Source of the DNA: Rhodospirillaceae bacterium
GTDB taxonomy: Bacteria; Pseudomonadota; Alphaproteobacteria; Rhodospirillales; JABHCV01
Direction: 5' to 3'
NCBI GenBank assembly: GCA_018662005.1
Contig: JABJHA010000015.1
Coordinates: forward strand, 106,497-170,496
Length of the DNA: 64,000 bases
Shown here piece by piece: positions 35,941-44,518 of this stretch (positions are counted from its first letter, which is position 1; every line of letters starts with the position of its first letter). The translations under genes were made by a program, and so were the position numbers. The notes beneath the pieces are model-generated. The model had not been told where the DNA came from and searched no databases. It was given only the letters and a program-made list of their open reading frames with translations.

Positions 35941-37416
35941 ATGTCGAACCCCGCCAGCCACCATCCACCAACAGCCTTTGACGGTGACGACCATTTTCAC
36001 GACGAATGCGGAGTCTTTGGCATTTATCGCCACCCCGACGCCGCCGCCCATACGGCCCTTGGCCTGCACGCCCTGCAACACCGTGGCCAGGAAGCCGCCG
36101 GGGTTGTTTCCTTTGACGGCGAGCAGTTTCATTCCCACCGGGCGCTTGGTCATGTCGGCGATAACTTCAATTCGGAACAAATTATTCGCACCCTGCCCGG
36201 TGAAATGGCTATTGGCCATGTCCGTTACGCGACAACCGGCGGCACGGTGCTTCGGAACGTTCAGCCACTGTTTGCTGATTTCAAGTTCGGCGGCCTGGCA
36301 ATTGCGCACAACGGCAACCTGACCAATGCCTACGGACTGCGAACCGCACTGGTTGAGCGCGGCTGCATCTTTCAGTCAACCAGCGACACCGAAACCTTTA
36401 TTCACCTGATCGCCGTCTCCCGGGGCACCAATGTTGTCGAGCGGGTGACCGATGCGCTCAGGCAAGTCGAAGGGGCCTATTCACTGGTCGCCATGACCCG
36501 CGAGAAACTGATCGGCGTTCGCGATCCCAGGGGCGTCAGACCACTGGTCATCGGCAAGATTGGTGATTCGTGGATTTTATCATCGGAGACATGTGCACTG
36601 GACATCATCGGTGCCGAGTTTGTCCGCGATGTGGAACCCGGTGAGTTAATTGTCATCGATAAAACCGGCCTGCACAGCTTCAAACCCTTCATCCCGATTG
36701 AAAGTAAATTCTGCATCTTTGAATACATTTACTTCGCCCGGCCTGACAGCAACGTCGAGGGTCGCAACGTTTACCAAATTCGCAAGAACATTGGCGCCGA
36801 GTTGTCCCGTGAATGCGGCATCGAAGCCGATGTGGTGGTGCCGGTGCCGGATTCAGGCGTCCCGGCAGCCATTGGATATGCCGAACAATCGGGCATTCCC
36901 TTTGAGCTGGGAATAATTCGTAATCATTATGTCGGGCGGACCTTTATTGAGCCGACACAGCAAATCCGTAACCTGGGCGTCAAGCTTAAGCATAATGCCA
37001 ACGGTCAGTACCTGAAGGACAAGCGGGTGATCCTGATTGATGATTCCATCGTCCGTGGCACCACATCTGTGAAGATCGTCGATATGGTCCGCCAAGCCGG
37101 CGCCAGTGAAGTCCACATGTGTGTTTCAAGCCCGCCGATCACCCATTCATGCTTCTATGGCATTGATACACCGGACCGGGAAGAACTGATGGCGTCTCAA
37201 CACGAACTTGAAGCCATGCGCAAGATCATCGGCGTTGATAGCCTGACTTTTATTTCCTTCGATGGACTGTACCGGGCCGTCGGCGACGAGAATCGCAACA
37301 CGGAAACCCCGCAATTTTGCGATGCCTGTTTCAGCGGCGATTATCCAATCCGTCTCCTCGATCAGGACTCAGGCGACGCACCCAAGCAGCTTTCCCTGCT
37401 GACCACACAGGAATAA
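35941..37416 (+). CDS. purF: Amidophosphoribosyltransferase
   Basis: First committed step of purine synthesis: PRPP + glutamine to phosphoribosylamine. The nucleophile is C23 in HDECGVFGIY after a 22-residue leader that would be removed, as in Bacillus-type enzymes. FCIFEYIYFARPDS, HMCVSSPP and FCDACFSGDYP supply cysteines that fit the [4Fe-4S]-containing class. The PRPP loop is VILIDDSIVRGTTS. 491 residues, complete. 18 bases after cvpA. Confidence 0.94.
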   Translation: MSNPASHHPPTAFDGDDHFHDECGVFGIYRHPDAAAHTALGLHALQHRGQEAAGVVSFDGEQFHSHRALGHVGDNFNSEQIIRTLPGEMAIGHVRYATTGGTVLRNVQPLFADFKFGGLAIAHNGNLTNAYGLRTALVERGCIFQSTSDTETFIHLIAVSRGTNVVERVTDALRQVEGAYSLVAMTREKLIGVRDPRGVRPLVIGKIGDSWILSSETCALDIIGAEFVRDVEPGELIVIDKTGLHSFKPFIPIESKFCIFEYIYFARPDSNVEGRNVYQIRKNIGAELSRECGIEADVVVPVPDSGVPAAIGYAEQSGIPFELGIIRNHYVGRTFIEPTQQIRNLGVKLKHNANGQYLKDKRVILIDDSIVRGTTSVKIVDMVRQAGASEVHMCVSSPPITHSCFYGIDTPDREELMASQHELEAMRKIIGVDSLTFISFDGLYRAVGDENRNTETPQFCDACFSGDYPIRLLDQDSGDAPKQLSLLTTQE

Positions 37417-37422
37417 AAATAG

Positions 37423-38163
37423 ATGAATGAAGGACGTTTACAAGGGCGTATCGCCTTGGTTACCGGCGCTTCGCGCGGCATTGGACGGGCCGTCGCCAAG
37501 GCATTCGCTGAAGAAGGCGCGCACTTGATTCTGACCGCCCGCACGCAGGGCGCACTTGAAGAACTGGATGATGAAATCCTCGACATCAGTGGCCAGAATG
37601 CCACCCTGGTGCCCATGGACCTGGGCGATTTCGACGCTATCGACCACATGGGTGCCGCCGTGTTCGACCGCTTCAAGCGCCTCGACGTTCTGGTCGGCAA
37701 TGCTGCCCTTCTGACCCCACTTTCCCCCATGGCGCAAGTCAAGCCCAAGGATTGGGACCAGGTCTTGACGCTCAACCTGACCGCAAACTTCAGGCTGCTC
37801 AGAAGTTTCGATCCGTTACTGAGGATGTCTGACGCCGGGCGGGCGATCTTTGTTTCCTCGACCGTAACGCAAGGTGTCTGGCCCTATTGGGGAGCTTACA
37901 GCGTATCCAAGGCAGGACTTGAAACCATGGTCAAGACCTACGCCTCGGAAAACGAGAAAACAAACGTCAAGGCCAACATTATCAACCCGGGGCCGACCCG
38001 CACCACCATGCGGCCCGTCGCCTATCCCGGTGAAGACCCCGAAACGGTCAAACCGCCAGAAGACGTAACAGAAACCTTCATCAAGCTGGCCGAGACAAGG
38101 TGTGATCTGAACGGCGAAATCGTACAAATCGAGCCACCACGCCAACCCGATACAGTTGATTAA
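37423..38163 (+). CDS. SDR-family NAD(P)-dependent oxidoreductase
   Basis: 246 residues, classical SDR: VTGASRGIGRAVA (residues 13-25), VGNAALL in place of the usual NNAG, catalytic serine in VSSTVTQG and YSVSK. It regularly follows purF in Rhodospirillales-like genomes, suggesting a housekeeping role that is not yet named. Six bases after purF. Its stop codon shares a TTAA with the stop of the convergent regulator gene. Confidence 0.85.
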   Translation: MNEGRLQGRIALVTGASRGIGRAVAKAFAEEGAHLILTARTQGALEELDDEILDISGQNATLVPMDLGDFDAIDHMGAAVFDRFKRLDVLVGNAALLTPLSPMAQVKPKDWDQVLTLNLTANFRLLRSFDPLLRMSDAGRAIFVSSTVTQGVWPYWGAYSVSKAGLETMVKTYASENEKTNVKANIINPGPTRTTMRPVAYPGEDPETVKPPEDVTETFIKLAETRCDLNGEIVQIEPPRQPDTVD

Positions 38164-39038
38164 TTATCGGAACGTGATTTATCGGCCAAGGTTTCGCGCG
38201 CCTTGACCCGAGCCTCAACACGGGACCAGTCCCGGTTTGACAAGGCGGCGATCATAGCCTCAACAACCATCAGGGTCGCAACAGCAGAATCCCAACTTGA
38301 GGGAACGTCAATGCGAACCGGGATCACGTGATTGGCGACACTGGACACCGGGGACAGCCATTGATCGGTGAACAAAATAACCCTGGTCCCGCATTGTGAC
38401 GCCAAACGCGCCAATTCGAGTAATTCGGGCTGGTAACGACGAACATCAAAAATAATGACAACATCGCGACGATCCATATCGACCAGATGTTCAGACCAGG
38501 CATAAGCATCGTTTTCAATCCGCCTGACATTTGGCCTGACCATGATCAGGTGGCGGTAAAAATAATCGGCAATGGTGCTGGTTAGTTTACCGCCGGCAAG
38601 ATGTACCGGGCGCTTGATATCAGAAAGCAATTTGAGAACCGCTTCAAACTCGGCCCGGGGCAGCGCCTTCAGGGTTCGTGACAGATTGCGCTCAACGGAA
38701 TGAGAATATTCTGCGAGAAAATCATCATCTTCCAGGGCAGTTTGTGGCTCTTCGTGTTTGGTCAGTGGGGTTTGCAGGCGCTCTTCAAGTTCTTCTCTTA
38801 AGCGTTGCTGAAATTCCGGATAACCCGAAAAACCCAACTTTCCGACAAGCCTGAGGATGGTCGGCGCGCTGACCTCGGCTCGCTTGGCGAACGAGGCGAC
38901 TTTCTCCAGTCCGATAAAGGGGTAATTGGAAAGCAGTACCCGCGCGCACTGGCGTTCTGTTCTGGTCAGGTGATCGATGTGGCGGTTGATATCCTCGGCA
39001 ATCGATAGCCTGGGTCCGTGTGTGATGGCTTGCGGCAT
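38160..39038 (-). CDS. MurR/RpiR-family transcriptional regulator
   Basis: 292 residues. An N-terminal HTH_6 domain (about 15-90) contains VASFAKRAEVSAPTILRLVGKLGFSGYPEFQ, the typical RpiR recognition helix region. A C-terminal SIS domain (about 130-260) would sense a ligand; in this family that is often a phosphosugar, though RpiR members also govern amine and amino-acid catabolism. Divergent from the amidohydrolase/TRAP cluster over a 97-bp gap with a clear palindrome, so it probably controls that cluster and itself. ATG 39038 chosen over a TTG at 39056. Confidence 0.85.
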   Translation of the reverse strand: MPQAITHGPRLSIAEDINRHIDHLTRTERQCARVLLSNYPFIGLEKVASFAKRAEVSAPTILRLVGKLGFSGYPEFQQRLREELEERLQTPLTKHEEPQTALEDDDFLAEYSHSVERNLSRTLKALPRAEFEAVLKLLSDIKRPVHLAGGKLTSTIADYFYRHLIMVRPNVRRIENDAYAWSEHLVDMDRRDVVIIFDVRRYQPELLELARLASQCGTRVILFTDQWLSPVSSVANHVIPVRIDVPSSWDSAVATLMVVEAMIAALSNRDWSRVEARVKARETLADKSRSDN

Positions 39039-39076
39039 TAGTAATAAATATTCCAAAACTAATTCATTTGCAAATT

Positions 39077-39094
39077 TTGTAACTGTAATTACAA
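39077..39094. promoter_or_regulatory. Candidate RpiR-type operator
   Basis: TTGTAA-CTGTAA-TTACAA: perfect 6-bp arms, with a nested perfect palindrome TGTAATTACA at 39084-39093. It lies in the short divergent promoter region between the RpiR gene and the cluster. TGTAAT/ATTACA half-sites are reminiscent of motifs described for RpiR-family members such as HexR. Confidence 0.55.
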
Positions 39095-39135
39095 TATCTG
39101 CTAACGAATAAACGGGGATAGAAAGGGACTCGATA

Positions 39136-39960
39136 GTGGTTCCGGTAAATGCGGAAAATATGGCAGAAAGGGCTTCCCAGTCCGGGGGAGCGTTGCTTGC
39201 GGCATCTGAACCCGCACCGGTAAGAATTGAGCGCCCCGATGGATCATCCCCATTTGTTTTTATCTGCGATCACGCAAGCAGACGCATTCCCCAATCACTT
39301 GGCACTCTTGGCCTATCAGAAATGGAGCTGACCCGTCATATCGCCTGGGATATTGGCGCGGCTGCGGTTACCGAACAGTTTTCGGAAAGATTTAATGCGA
39401 CTGCCGCCTTTCAGAACTATTCCCGTCTGGTTGTTGACTGCAACCGGTGCCTGGATGTTTTCAATTCCATTTCCCCTGTCAGCGAGGACACCCCGGTCCC
39501 CGGCAATACTGATTTAGGCGAGGCAGAGCGGCAGTTAAGGGTTGATGAAGTATTCACCCCCTATCACGATGCCATAAGCAAAATTCTGGACGACAGGACC
39601 GGACAAGACCGTGAGACCTTTCTGGTTTCAGTTCACAGCTTTACGCCCGTCTTCAAAGGGTTCCAGAGGCCATGGGATTTTGCCGTCGTCTACAACCGCG
39701 ACCCGCGCCTTTCTCATATTATTCTTGATCTGTTGGCTGCAGACGGTGATTTACATCTTGGCGACAACGAGCCATATTTTTTAAGCGACGAGACCGATTA
39801 CACCCTGCCCGTACATGGCGAGCGGCGGCATCTGCCGCATACGCAATTTGAAATAAGGCAGGATCTGATCGAAACGCCGGAACAACAAACAAAATGGGCC
39901 GTGCGACTAGGTGAAGCCCTCGACAAGGCATTAGAAATATTCAGGAATAACAACAGGTAA
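39136..39960 (+). CDS. N-formylglutamate amidohydrolase-family protein
   Basis: 274 residues of the FGase family: FVFICDHASRRIPQSLG near the N-terminus, RHIAWDIGAAAVT, and SVHSFTPVFKGFQRPWDFAVVYN, with histidines and acids expected to bind a metal. Known members hydrolyse N-formyl-L-glutamate to glutamate and formate at the end of histidine degradation. No hut genes are near. Here it opens a cluster with a glutamine-synthetase-like ligase, so hydrolysis of another glutamate amide is an attractive alternative (inference). GTG start with GGGA upstream. Confidence 0.8.
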   Translation: MVPVNAENMAERASQSGGALLAASEPAPVRIERPDGSSPFVFICDHASRRIPQSLGTLGLSEMELTRHIAWDIGAAAVTEQFSERFNATAAFQNYSRLVVDCNRCLDVFNSISPVSEDTPVPGNTDLGEAERQLRVDEVFTPYHDAISKILDDRTGQDRETFLVSVHSFTPVFKGFQRPWDFAVVYNRDPRLSHIILDLLAADGDLHLGDNEPYFLSDETDYTLPVHGERRHLPHTQFEIRQDLIETPEQQTKWAVRLGEALDKALEIFRNNNR

Positions 39961-39963
39961 GAA

Positions 39964-40503
39964 ATGCCAAACGCCGTCGTTTTATATGTTCGATATGTGG
40001 AAGCCGTGACCTACCGGGTCGGACGGTTTGCCATGTATCTGATCTTCGTCATGCTGGGCGTGCTGTTGTATTCGTCAATTATGAAGACCTTCTTTCTTCC
40101 CGTCCTGTGGACCCTGGAAACAGCCCAATTCCTGATGGTTGCTTATTACATGCTGGGTGGCGGCTACTCCATGCAGTTGGGAGACCATGTTCGGATGGAC
40201 CTCCTCTACGGCATGGGAACGCCCAAGAAAAAAGCCTTTACTGACACCCTGACTTCGATCTGCCTGATTTTCTATCTTGGTTTGTTGCTCTACGGCGGAC
40301 TGTCGAGCACCCAGTACGCGCTGCTCTACGGCGAAAAAAGCTATTCATCCTGGGCCCCGTACATGGCCCCGATCAAGATCATCATGAGCTTCGGCATCAC
40401 CCTGATGTTGCTACAAACCATCGCCACCTTCTTCAGGGACCTGGCCCAAGTCAAAGGGCTGGATATTTTCGGCCCAAGCCCGGCGGAAGGTCCGGCATCA
40501 TGA
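39964..40503 (+). CDS. TRAP transporter small permease (DctQ)
   Basis: 179 residues with four hydrophobic segments (YLIFVMLGVLLYSSIM, AQFLMVAYYMLGGGYSMQLG, SICLIFYLGLLLYGGL, IIMSFGITLMLLQTIATF), the DctQ layout. It pairs with the large permease encoded next; the stop and start overlap (ATGA). Three bases after the amidohydrolase gene. Confidence 0.87.
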   Translation: MPNAVVLYVRYVEAVTYRVGRFAMYLIFVMLGVLLYSSIMKTFFLPVLWTLETAQFLMVAYYMLGGGYSMQLGDHVRMDLLYGMGTPKKKAFTDTLTSICLIFYLGLLLYGGLSSTQYALLYGEKSYSSWAPYMAPIKIIMSFGITLMLLQTIATFFRDLAQVKGLDIFGPSPAEGPAS

Positions 40504-41822
40504 GTTACGAAATGATCGCCATTCTGATGTTTTCGCTGATGATGCTGATGCTGCTGACCGGTCAGCGTGTTTTCGGGGCAATCGGTTTCGTTGCCGTCAT
40601 TGCGGCTATGGCCTTGTGGGGTACTGGCGGCTCGCAGTTGGGTTTCAGCGCCGCCATGAAGTTAATGAAATGGTATCCGCTGCTAACCCTGCCGATGTTT
40701 ATCTACATGGGATACATGCTGTCTGAATCGAAGATCGCCGACGACCTGTATAAAATGTTCCATGTCTGGATGGGCCCCTTGAATGGGGGACTCGCAATCG
40801 GCACCATCATCCTGATGGTGGTTATTTCAGCGATGAACGGCCTGAGTGTCGCCGGCATGGCTATCGGTGCGACAATCGCCCTTCCTGAATTGCTGAAGCG
40901 TGGTTACGACAAGATTATGGTGACCGGCGTTATCCAGGCTGGCAGTTCGCTGGGCATTCTGGTGCCGCCCAGCGTCGTCCTGGTGCTTTACGGCATGATC
41001 GCCCGCCAACCGATCAGTCAACTTTGGATGGCCGGTGTGTTCCCCGGCCTGATGATGGCCAGTCTGTTTATCATTTATATCGTCATACGCTGTAAAATCC
41101 AGCCAGAGCTTGGCCCGGCCCTGCCGATAGAAGAACGCCAGGTCAGCTGGGCTGAAAAATTTCGTCTGCTTAAGGCGGGTATTGTTCCACTGGCGATTTT
41201 CTTTTCAATGACGGGCCTTTTCCTGATGGGCGTCACCAGCCTGGTTGAGAGTTCTGCCGTCGGCGCGACGGCCGCCACTCTTGCGGCTTTGGTCAAGGGG
41301 CGGCTCAATCGCCAGGTCATGGAAAACACCATCCGCAAATCCCTGGGCGTTAGTTGCATGTTCATGTGGATCATCGTCGCGGCAATGGCATTTGGCGCCG
41401 TATTCGACGGTTTGGGCGCGGTCAAGGCTATCGAGGGTTTCTTTATTGGCCAAATGGGGCTGGGGCCATGGGAAATCCTGATCATGATGCAGCTTTCCTA
41501 CCTGCTCATGGGCATGTTTCTTGATGACACAGCGATGCTTGTCATCGTTGCGCCTTTATACGTTCCGCTGGTTGGTTCCCTGGGTTTTGACCTGATCTGG
41601 TACGGGGTCCTTTACACCATCACCTGTCAAATCGCCTATATGACGCCGCCATTTGGCTACAACCTGTTCCTGATGCGGGCGATGGCGCCGCCAGAGGTGA
41701 CGCTCAATGATATATACAGGTCCATCATCCCTTTTGTGGGCATCATGATTTTTGGACTTGTGCTCGTCATGGCCTTCCCTGAAATCGCCATGTGGCTGCC
41801 AAATCAGTTTTACGGGAAATAA
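40500..41822 (+). CDS. TRAP transporter large permease (DctM)
   Basis: 440 residues, about 12 membrane helices, DctM family. Characteristic MNGLSVAGMAIGATIALPELLKRGYDK and GVIQAGSSLGILVPPSVVLVLYG segments form the elevator-type transport domain. Uses a sodium or proton gradient to move the substrate delivered by the periplasmic binding protein. The next gene, DctP, is 163 bases downstream. Confidence 0.9.
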   Translation: MSYEMIAILMFSLMMLMLLTGQRVFGAIGFVAVIAAMALWGTGGSQLGFSAAMKLMKWYPLLTLPMFIYMGYMLSESKIADDLYKMFHVWMGPLNGGLAIGTIILMVVISAMNGLSVAGMAIGATIALPELLKRGYDKIMVTGVIQAGSSLGILVPPSVVLVLYGMIARQPISQLWMAGVFPGLMMASLFIIYIVIRCKIQPELGPALPIEERQVSWAEKFRLLKAGIVPLAIFFSMTGLFLMGVTSLVESSAVGATAATLAALVKGRLNRQVMENTIRKSLGVSCMFMWIIVAAMAFGAVFDGLGAVKAIEGFFIGQMGLGPWEILIMMQLSYLLMGMFLDDTAMLVIVAPLYVPLVGSLGFDLIWYGVLYTITCQIAYMTPPFGYNLFLMRAMAPPEVTLNDIYRSIIPFVGIMIFGLVLVMAFPEIAMWLPNQFYGK

Positions 41823-41985
41823 TGTATGAATGCAGGCAAATCAAAGAACGTGAGGAAGGTGGCAGATAAGATAAGGATTCACAGGAGGGCCGCCGCTGTT
41901 TGTTCCAGAATGTTGCGTTACACCGGAATCGACATCAAATAAATGTGAATCACCGTCAACAGTACAAACCAAGGGAGACAAAAAA

Positions 41986-43032
41986 ATGACTAAAAGAAGA
42001 GAGTTTCTAAAAAAGGCGGGGGCAGCGTCGGTCGGCGCAGTTGCTGCGACAACACTCAGCGCACCCAATGTTCACGCTGCCTCAACAATTAAATGGCGCT
42101 TGCAGACCTATGCCGGGCCTGCACTTGCTGAACATGTGATCAAACCCGCCATTGATGACTTCAACAAGGCCGCCAATGGCGAGATGGTCATTGAGCTTTA
42201 TCATGGTGATCAGCTGGTTCCCACCGGCGAACTGTTCCGGGCCATGCAAAACGGTACCATTGACGCAGTGCAAAGCGATGATGATTCCATGGCTTCCCCT
42301 ACTGCTGTAACCCAGTTCGGTGGCTATTTCCCGTTTGCGACCCGCTATTCGCTCGACGTTCCGGTGCTTTTCCACCAGTACGGACTGGGAAAAATCTGGG
42401 ATGAGGAATACAGCAAGGTTGGCGTTAAGCATATTAGCGCCGGCTCGTGGGATCCTTGCCACTTCAACACCAAGACCCCTATCCGCAGTCTCGATGATCT
42501 TAAAGGCAAACGGGTGTTCACTTTCCCGACAGCCGGCAAGTTCCTGTCGCGCTTTGGTGTGGTTCCTGTAACCCTTCCCTGGGAAGACATTGAAGTCGCC
42601 GTGCAAACCGGCGAGCTTGATGGCATCGCCTGGTCAGGCATCACCGAGGATTACACCGTCGGTTGGGCTGATGTTACCGACTACTTCCTGACCAACAACA
42701 TTTCAGGGGCATGGTGCGGTTCGTTCTTCGCCAATCAGGGCCGTTGGAATGATCTGCCTGACCACTTGAAGACCATGGTCCAGCTGGCCTTTGATAGCTC
42801 GCATTACTATCGCCAGCACTGGTATTGGGGCGGCGAAGCGCATCTGCGCACCAAAGGCACCAAATTGAAGTTGACCTCTATCCCCGATGAAGAATGGGCA
42901 ACGGTAGAAGCCGAAGCGCTGAAATTCTGGGATGAGGTCGCCGCCTCTGGCCCGGTTGCCGAAAAGGTGGTCAACATCTTCAAGGAATACAACGCTACGA
43001 TGGCCGCAGCCGGTCGTCCGTATCGTTACTGA
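41986..43032 (+). CDS. TRAP transporter periplasmic solute-binding protein (DctP)
   Basis: 348 residues. The N-terminus TKRREFLKK with the hydrophobic AGAASVGAVAATTLS is a twin-arginine signal, cleaved near VHA (residue 31). The mature protein has the DctP fold with GDQLVPTGELFRAMQNGTID and VQTGELDGIAWSG. Within the family it looks closer to the alpha-keto/organic-acid branch with a full binding domain, but the substrate cannot be named. Strong ribosome binding site AAGGGAG. The 163-base gap before it, plus the downstream hairpin, suggests separate regulation or higher expression than the permeases. Confidence 0.9.
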   Translation: MTKRREFLKKAGAASVGAVAATTLSAPNVHAASTIKWRLQTYAGPALAEHVIKPAIDDFNKAANGEMVIELYHGDQLVPTGELFRAMQNGTIDAVQSDDDSMASPTAVTQFGGYFPFATRYSLDVPVLFHQYGLGKIWDEEYSKVGVKHISAGSWDPCHFNTKTPIRSLDDLKGKRVFTFPTAGKFLSRFGVVPVTLPWEDIEVAVQTGELDGIAWSGITEDYTVGWADVTDYFLTNNISGAWCGSFFANQGRWNDLPDHLKTMVQLAFDSSHYYRQHWYWGGEAHLRTKGTKLKLTSIPDEEWATVEAEALKFWDEVAASGPVAEKVVNIFKEYNATMAAAGRPYRY

Positions 43033-43063
43033 TGATTTAAAAAGAAGAAACTTGGCTATAGAC

Positions 43064-43095
43064 TTTCCCCGGGGGTTAAATATCCTCCGGGGAAA
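43064..43095 (+). terminator. mRNA hairpin between dctP and the ligase gene
   Basis: TTTCCCCGGGGG (43064-43075) pairs with CCTCCGGGGAAA (43084-43095) around an 8-base loop; one G-T pair. No T tract follows, so it is more likely a 3'-protecting or processing hairpin that keeps binding-protein mRNA abundant than a full terminator. Confidence 0.55.
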
Positions 43096-43128
43096 TACCT
43101 TCTAGAGTACATTATAAGGAATTCCGTC

Positions 43129-44496
43129 ATGGACCCGAGGAAAGTCAAAACAGCCGCCGACGCCCGTAAAATCGTCAATAAGCGGAAGCTTGATTACGTT
43201 AAAGTTGGTGTCTTTGATGTCGATGGCATCATGCGCGGCAAGTACATGTCGAAAGCCAAATTCTTTTCCGCCCTTGATGGTGGTTTCGGATTTTGCGACG
43301 TGGTTCTGGGCTGGGATTCAAAAGACCAACTATACGACAACGTCACCTATACGGGCTGGCATACGGGTTACCCTGACTCCCCGGCCCGCATTGTACCCGA
43401 AAGCTGCCGCGAAATACCTTGGGAAGACGGCATGTTGCTGTTCATTGGTGAGTTCTCGGATAAAGCCGAAGAAATCTGCCCACGCGGCGTCTTGCGCAAG
43501 GTTCTGAAAAAAGCCGACAAGATGGGCTTTAAAATATTTTCCGGAATGGAGTTCGAGTTTTTTGTTTTTGAAGAAACGCCCCATTCTGTGCGCGAAAAGA
43601 ATTATCGCGATATGAAACCCTTAACTGAAGGCTTCTTCGGTTACTCGATGATCCGCAATTCCGTTCAGTCGGACCTTTACACTGACATTCTCGAGACCGC
43701 CAAAATTATGGATTTTGAAATCGAAGGCCTGCACGAAGAAACCGGAGCCGGTTGTATGGAGGCCGCCATTGGTGTGTCCGAAGGCATCGCCTCTGCCGAT
43801 AAGGCCGCCCTGTTTAAAACAATGACCAAGATTTTGTGTCAGAAGGTCGATCTGATGGCGACCTTCATGGCCAAGTGGTCACCTGACTGGCCCGGCCAGA
43901 GCGGCCATATCCATATGTCCCTACAGGATAAAAAGGGTAAATCCGTTTTTTATGACGCCAAAAAGCCTGACAACATGAGCGACAAAATGCGCCACTTTGT
44001 GGGCGGCCAGCAACAACTGACGCCTGAGCTTTTGGCAATGATTGCCCCTACCGTTAATTCCTATACACGTTTGATCCCCGGATTCTGGGCCCCGACGGAA
44101 GCCAGCTGGGGCATCGATAACCGCACCTGCGCCCTGCGCGTCATTCCCGGCAGCGCAAAATCGCAACGGGTCGAATACCGCCTCGCCGCAGCCGATACCA
44201 ATCCTTACCTGGCCCTGGCGGCGTCAATTGGTGCGGGCTTATGGGGGATAGAGAATAAAGTCGAACCATCCAAACCGGTCGATGGCAATGCTTACGAACA
44301 ATCCTTCCCGCAAAAATTACGGCTTCCGGCGACCCTTTATGAAGCGGCAGCACGCCTGAAGGCATCCAAACCGGCCCGCGCGTTGTTCGGGGATGCCTTT
44401 GTCGATCACTTCGCCGCAACTCGTGAATGGGAAGAACGGGAATTTCGCAAGCACATCACCGATTGGGAAATGGATCGTTATTTTGAAATTATCTAA
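43129..44496 (+). CDS. Glutamine-synthetase-family ligase (putative gamma-glutamyl-amine synthetase)
   Basis: 455 residues. It has the GS catalytic folds: FSGMEFEFFVFEE and EETGAGCMEAAIG (metal-binding glutamates), GHIHMSLQDK, and PTVNSYTRLIPGFWAPTEASWGIDNRTCALRVIP (ATP and glutamate binding). It opens with KVGVFDVDGIMRGKYMSKAKF, a start typical of GlnT/PuuA-like paralogues rather than housekeeping GlnA, and lacks a recognisable adenylylation-site motif. PuuA and relatives attach glutamate to amines. Its cluster of ALDH, ADH, TRAP transporter and amidohydrolase supports a catabolic role. Ribosome binding site AAGGA eight bases upstream. Confidence 0.83.
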   Translation: MDPRKVKTAADARKIVNKRKLDYVKVGVFDVDGIMRGKYMSKAKFFSALDGGFGFCDVVLGWDSKDQLYDNVTYTGWHTGYPDSPARIVPESCREIPWEDGMLLFIGEFSDKAEEICPRGVLRKVLKKADKMGFKIFSGMEFEFFVFEETPHSVREKNYRDMKPLTEGFFGYSMIRNSVQSDLYTDILETAKIMDFEIEGLHEETGAGCMEAAIGVSEGIASADKAALFKTMTKILCQKVDLMATFMAKWSPDWPGQSGHIHMSLQDKKGKSVFYDAKKPDNMSDKMRHFVGGQQQLTPELLAMIAPTVNSYTRLIPGFWAPTEASWGIDNRTCALRVIPGSAKSQRVEYRLAAADTNPYLALAASIGAGLWGIENKVEPSKPVDGNAYEQSFPQKLRLPATLYEAAARLKASKPARALFGDAFVDHFAATREWEEREFRKHITDWEMDRYFEII

Positions 44497-44518
44497 CGTT
44501 TAAGTGGAACCCAGGACA

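Noticed and set aside
41876..41951. GATTCACA and TGTGAATC inverted 8-mers in the dctM-dctP gap
   Set aside because: Arms are about 60 bases apart with no supporting structure; likely chance.
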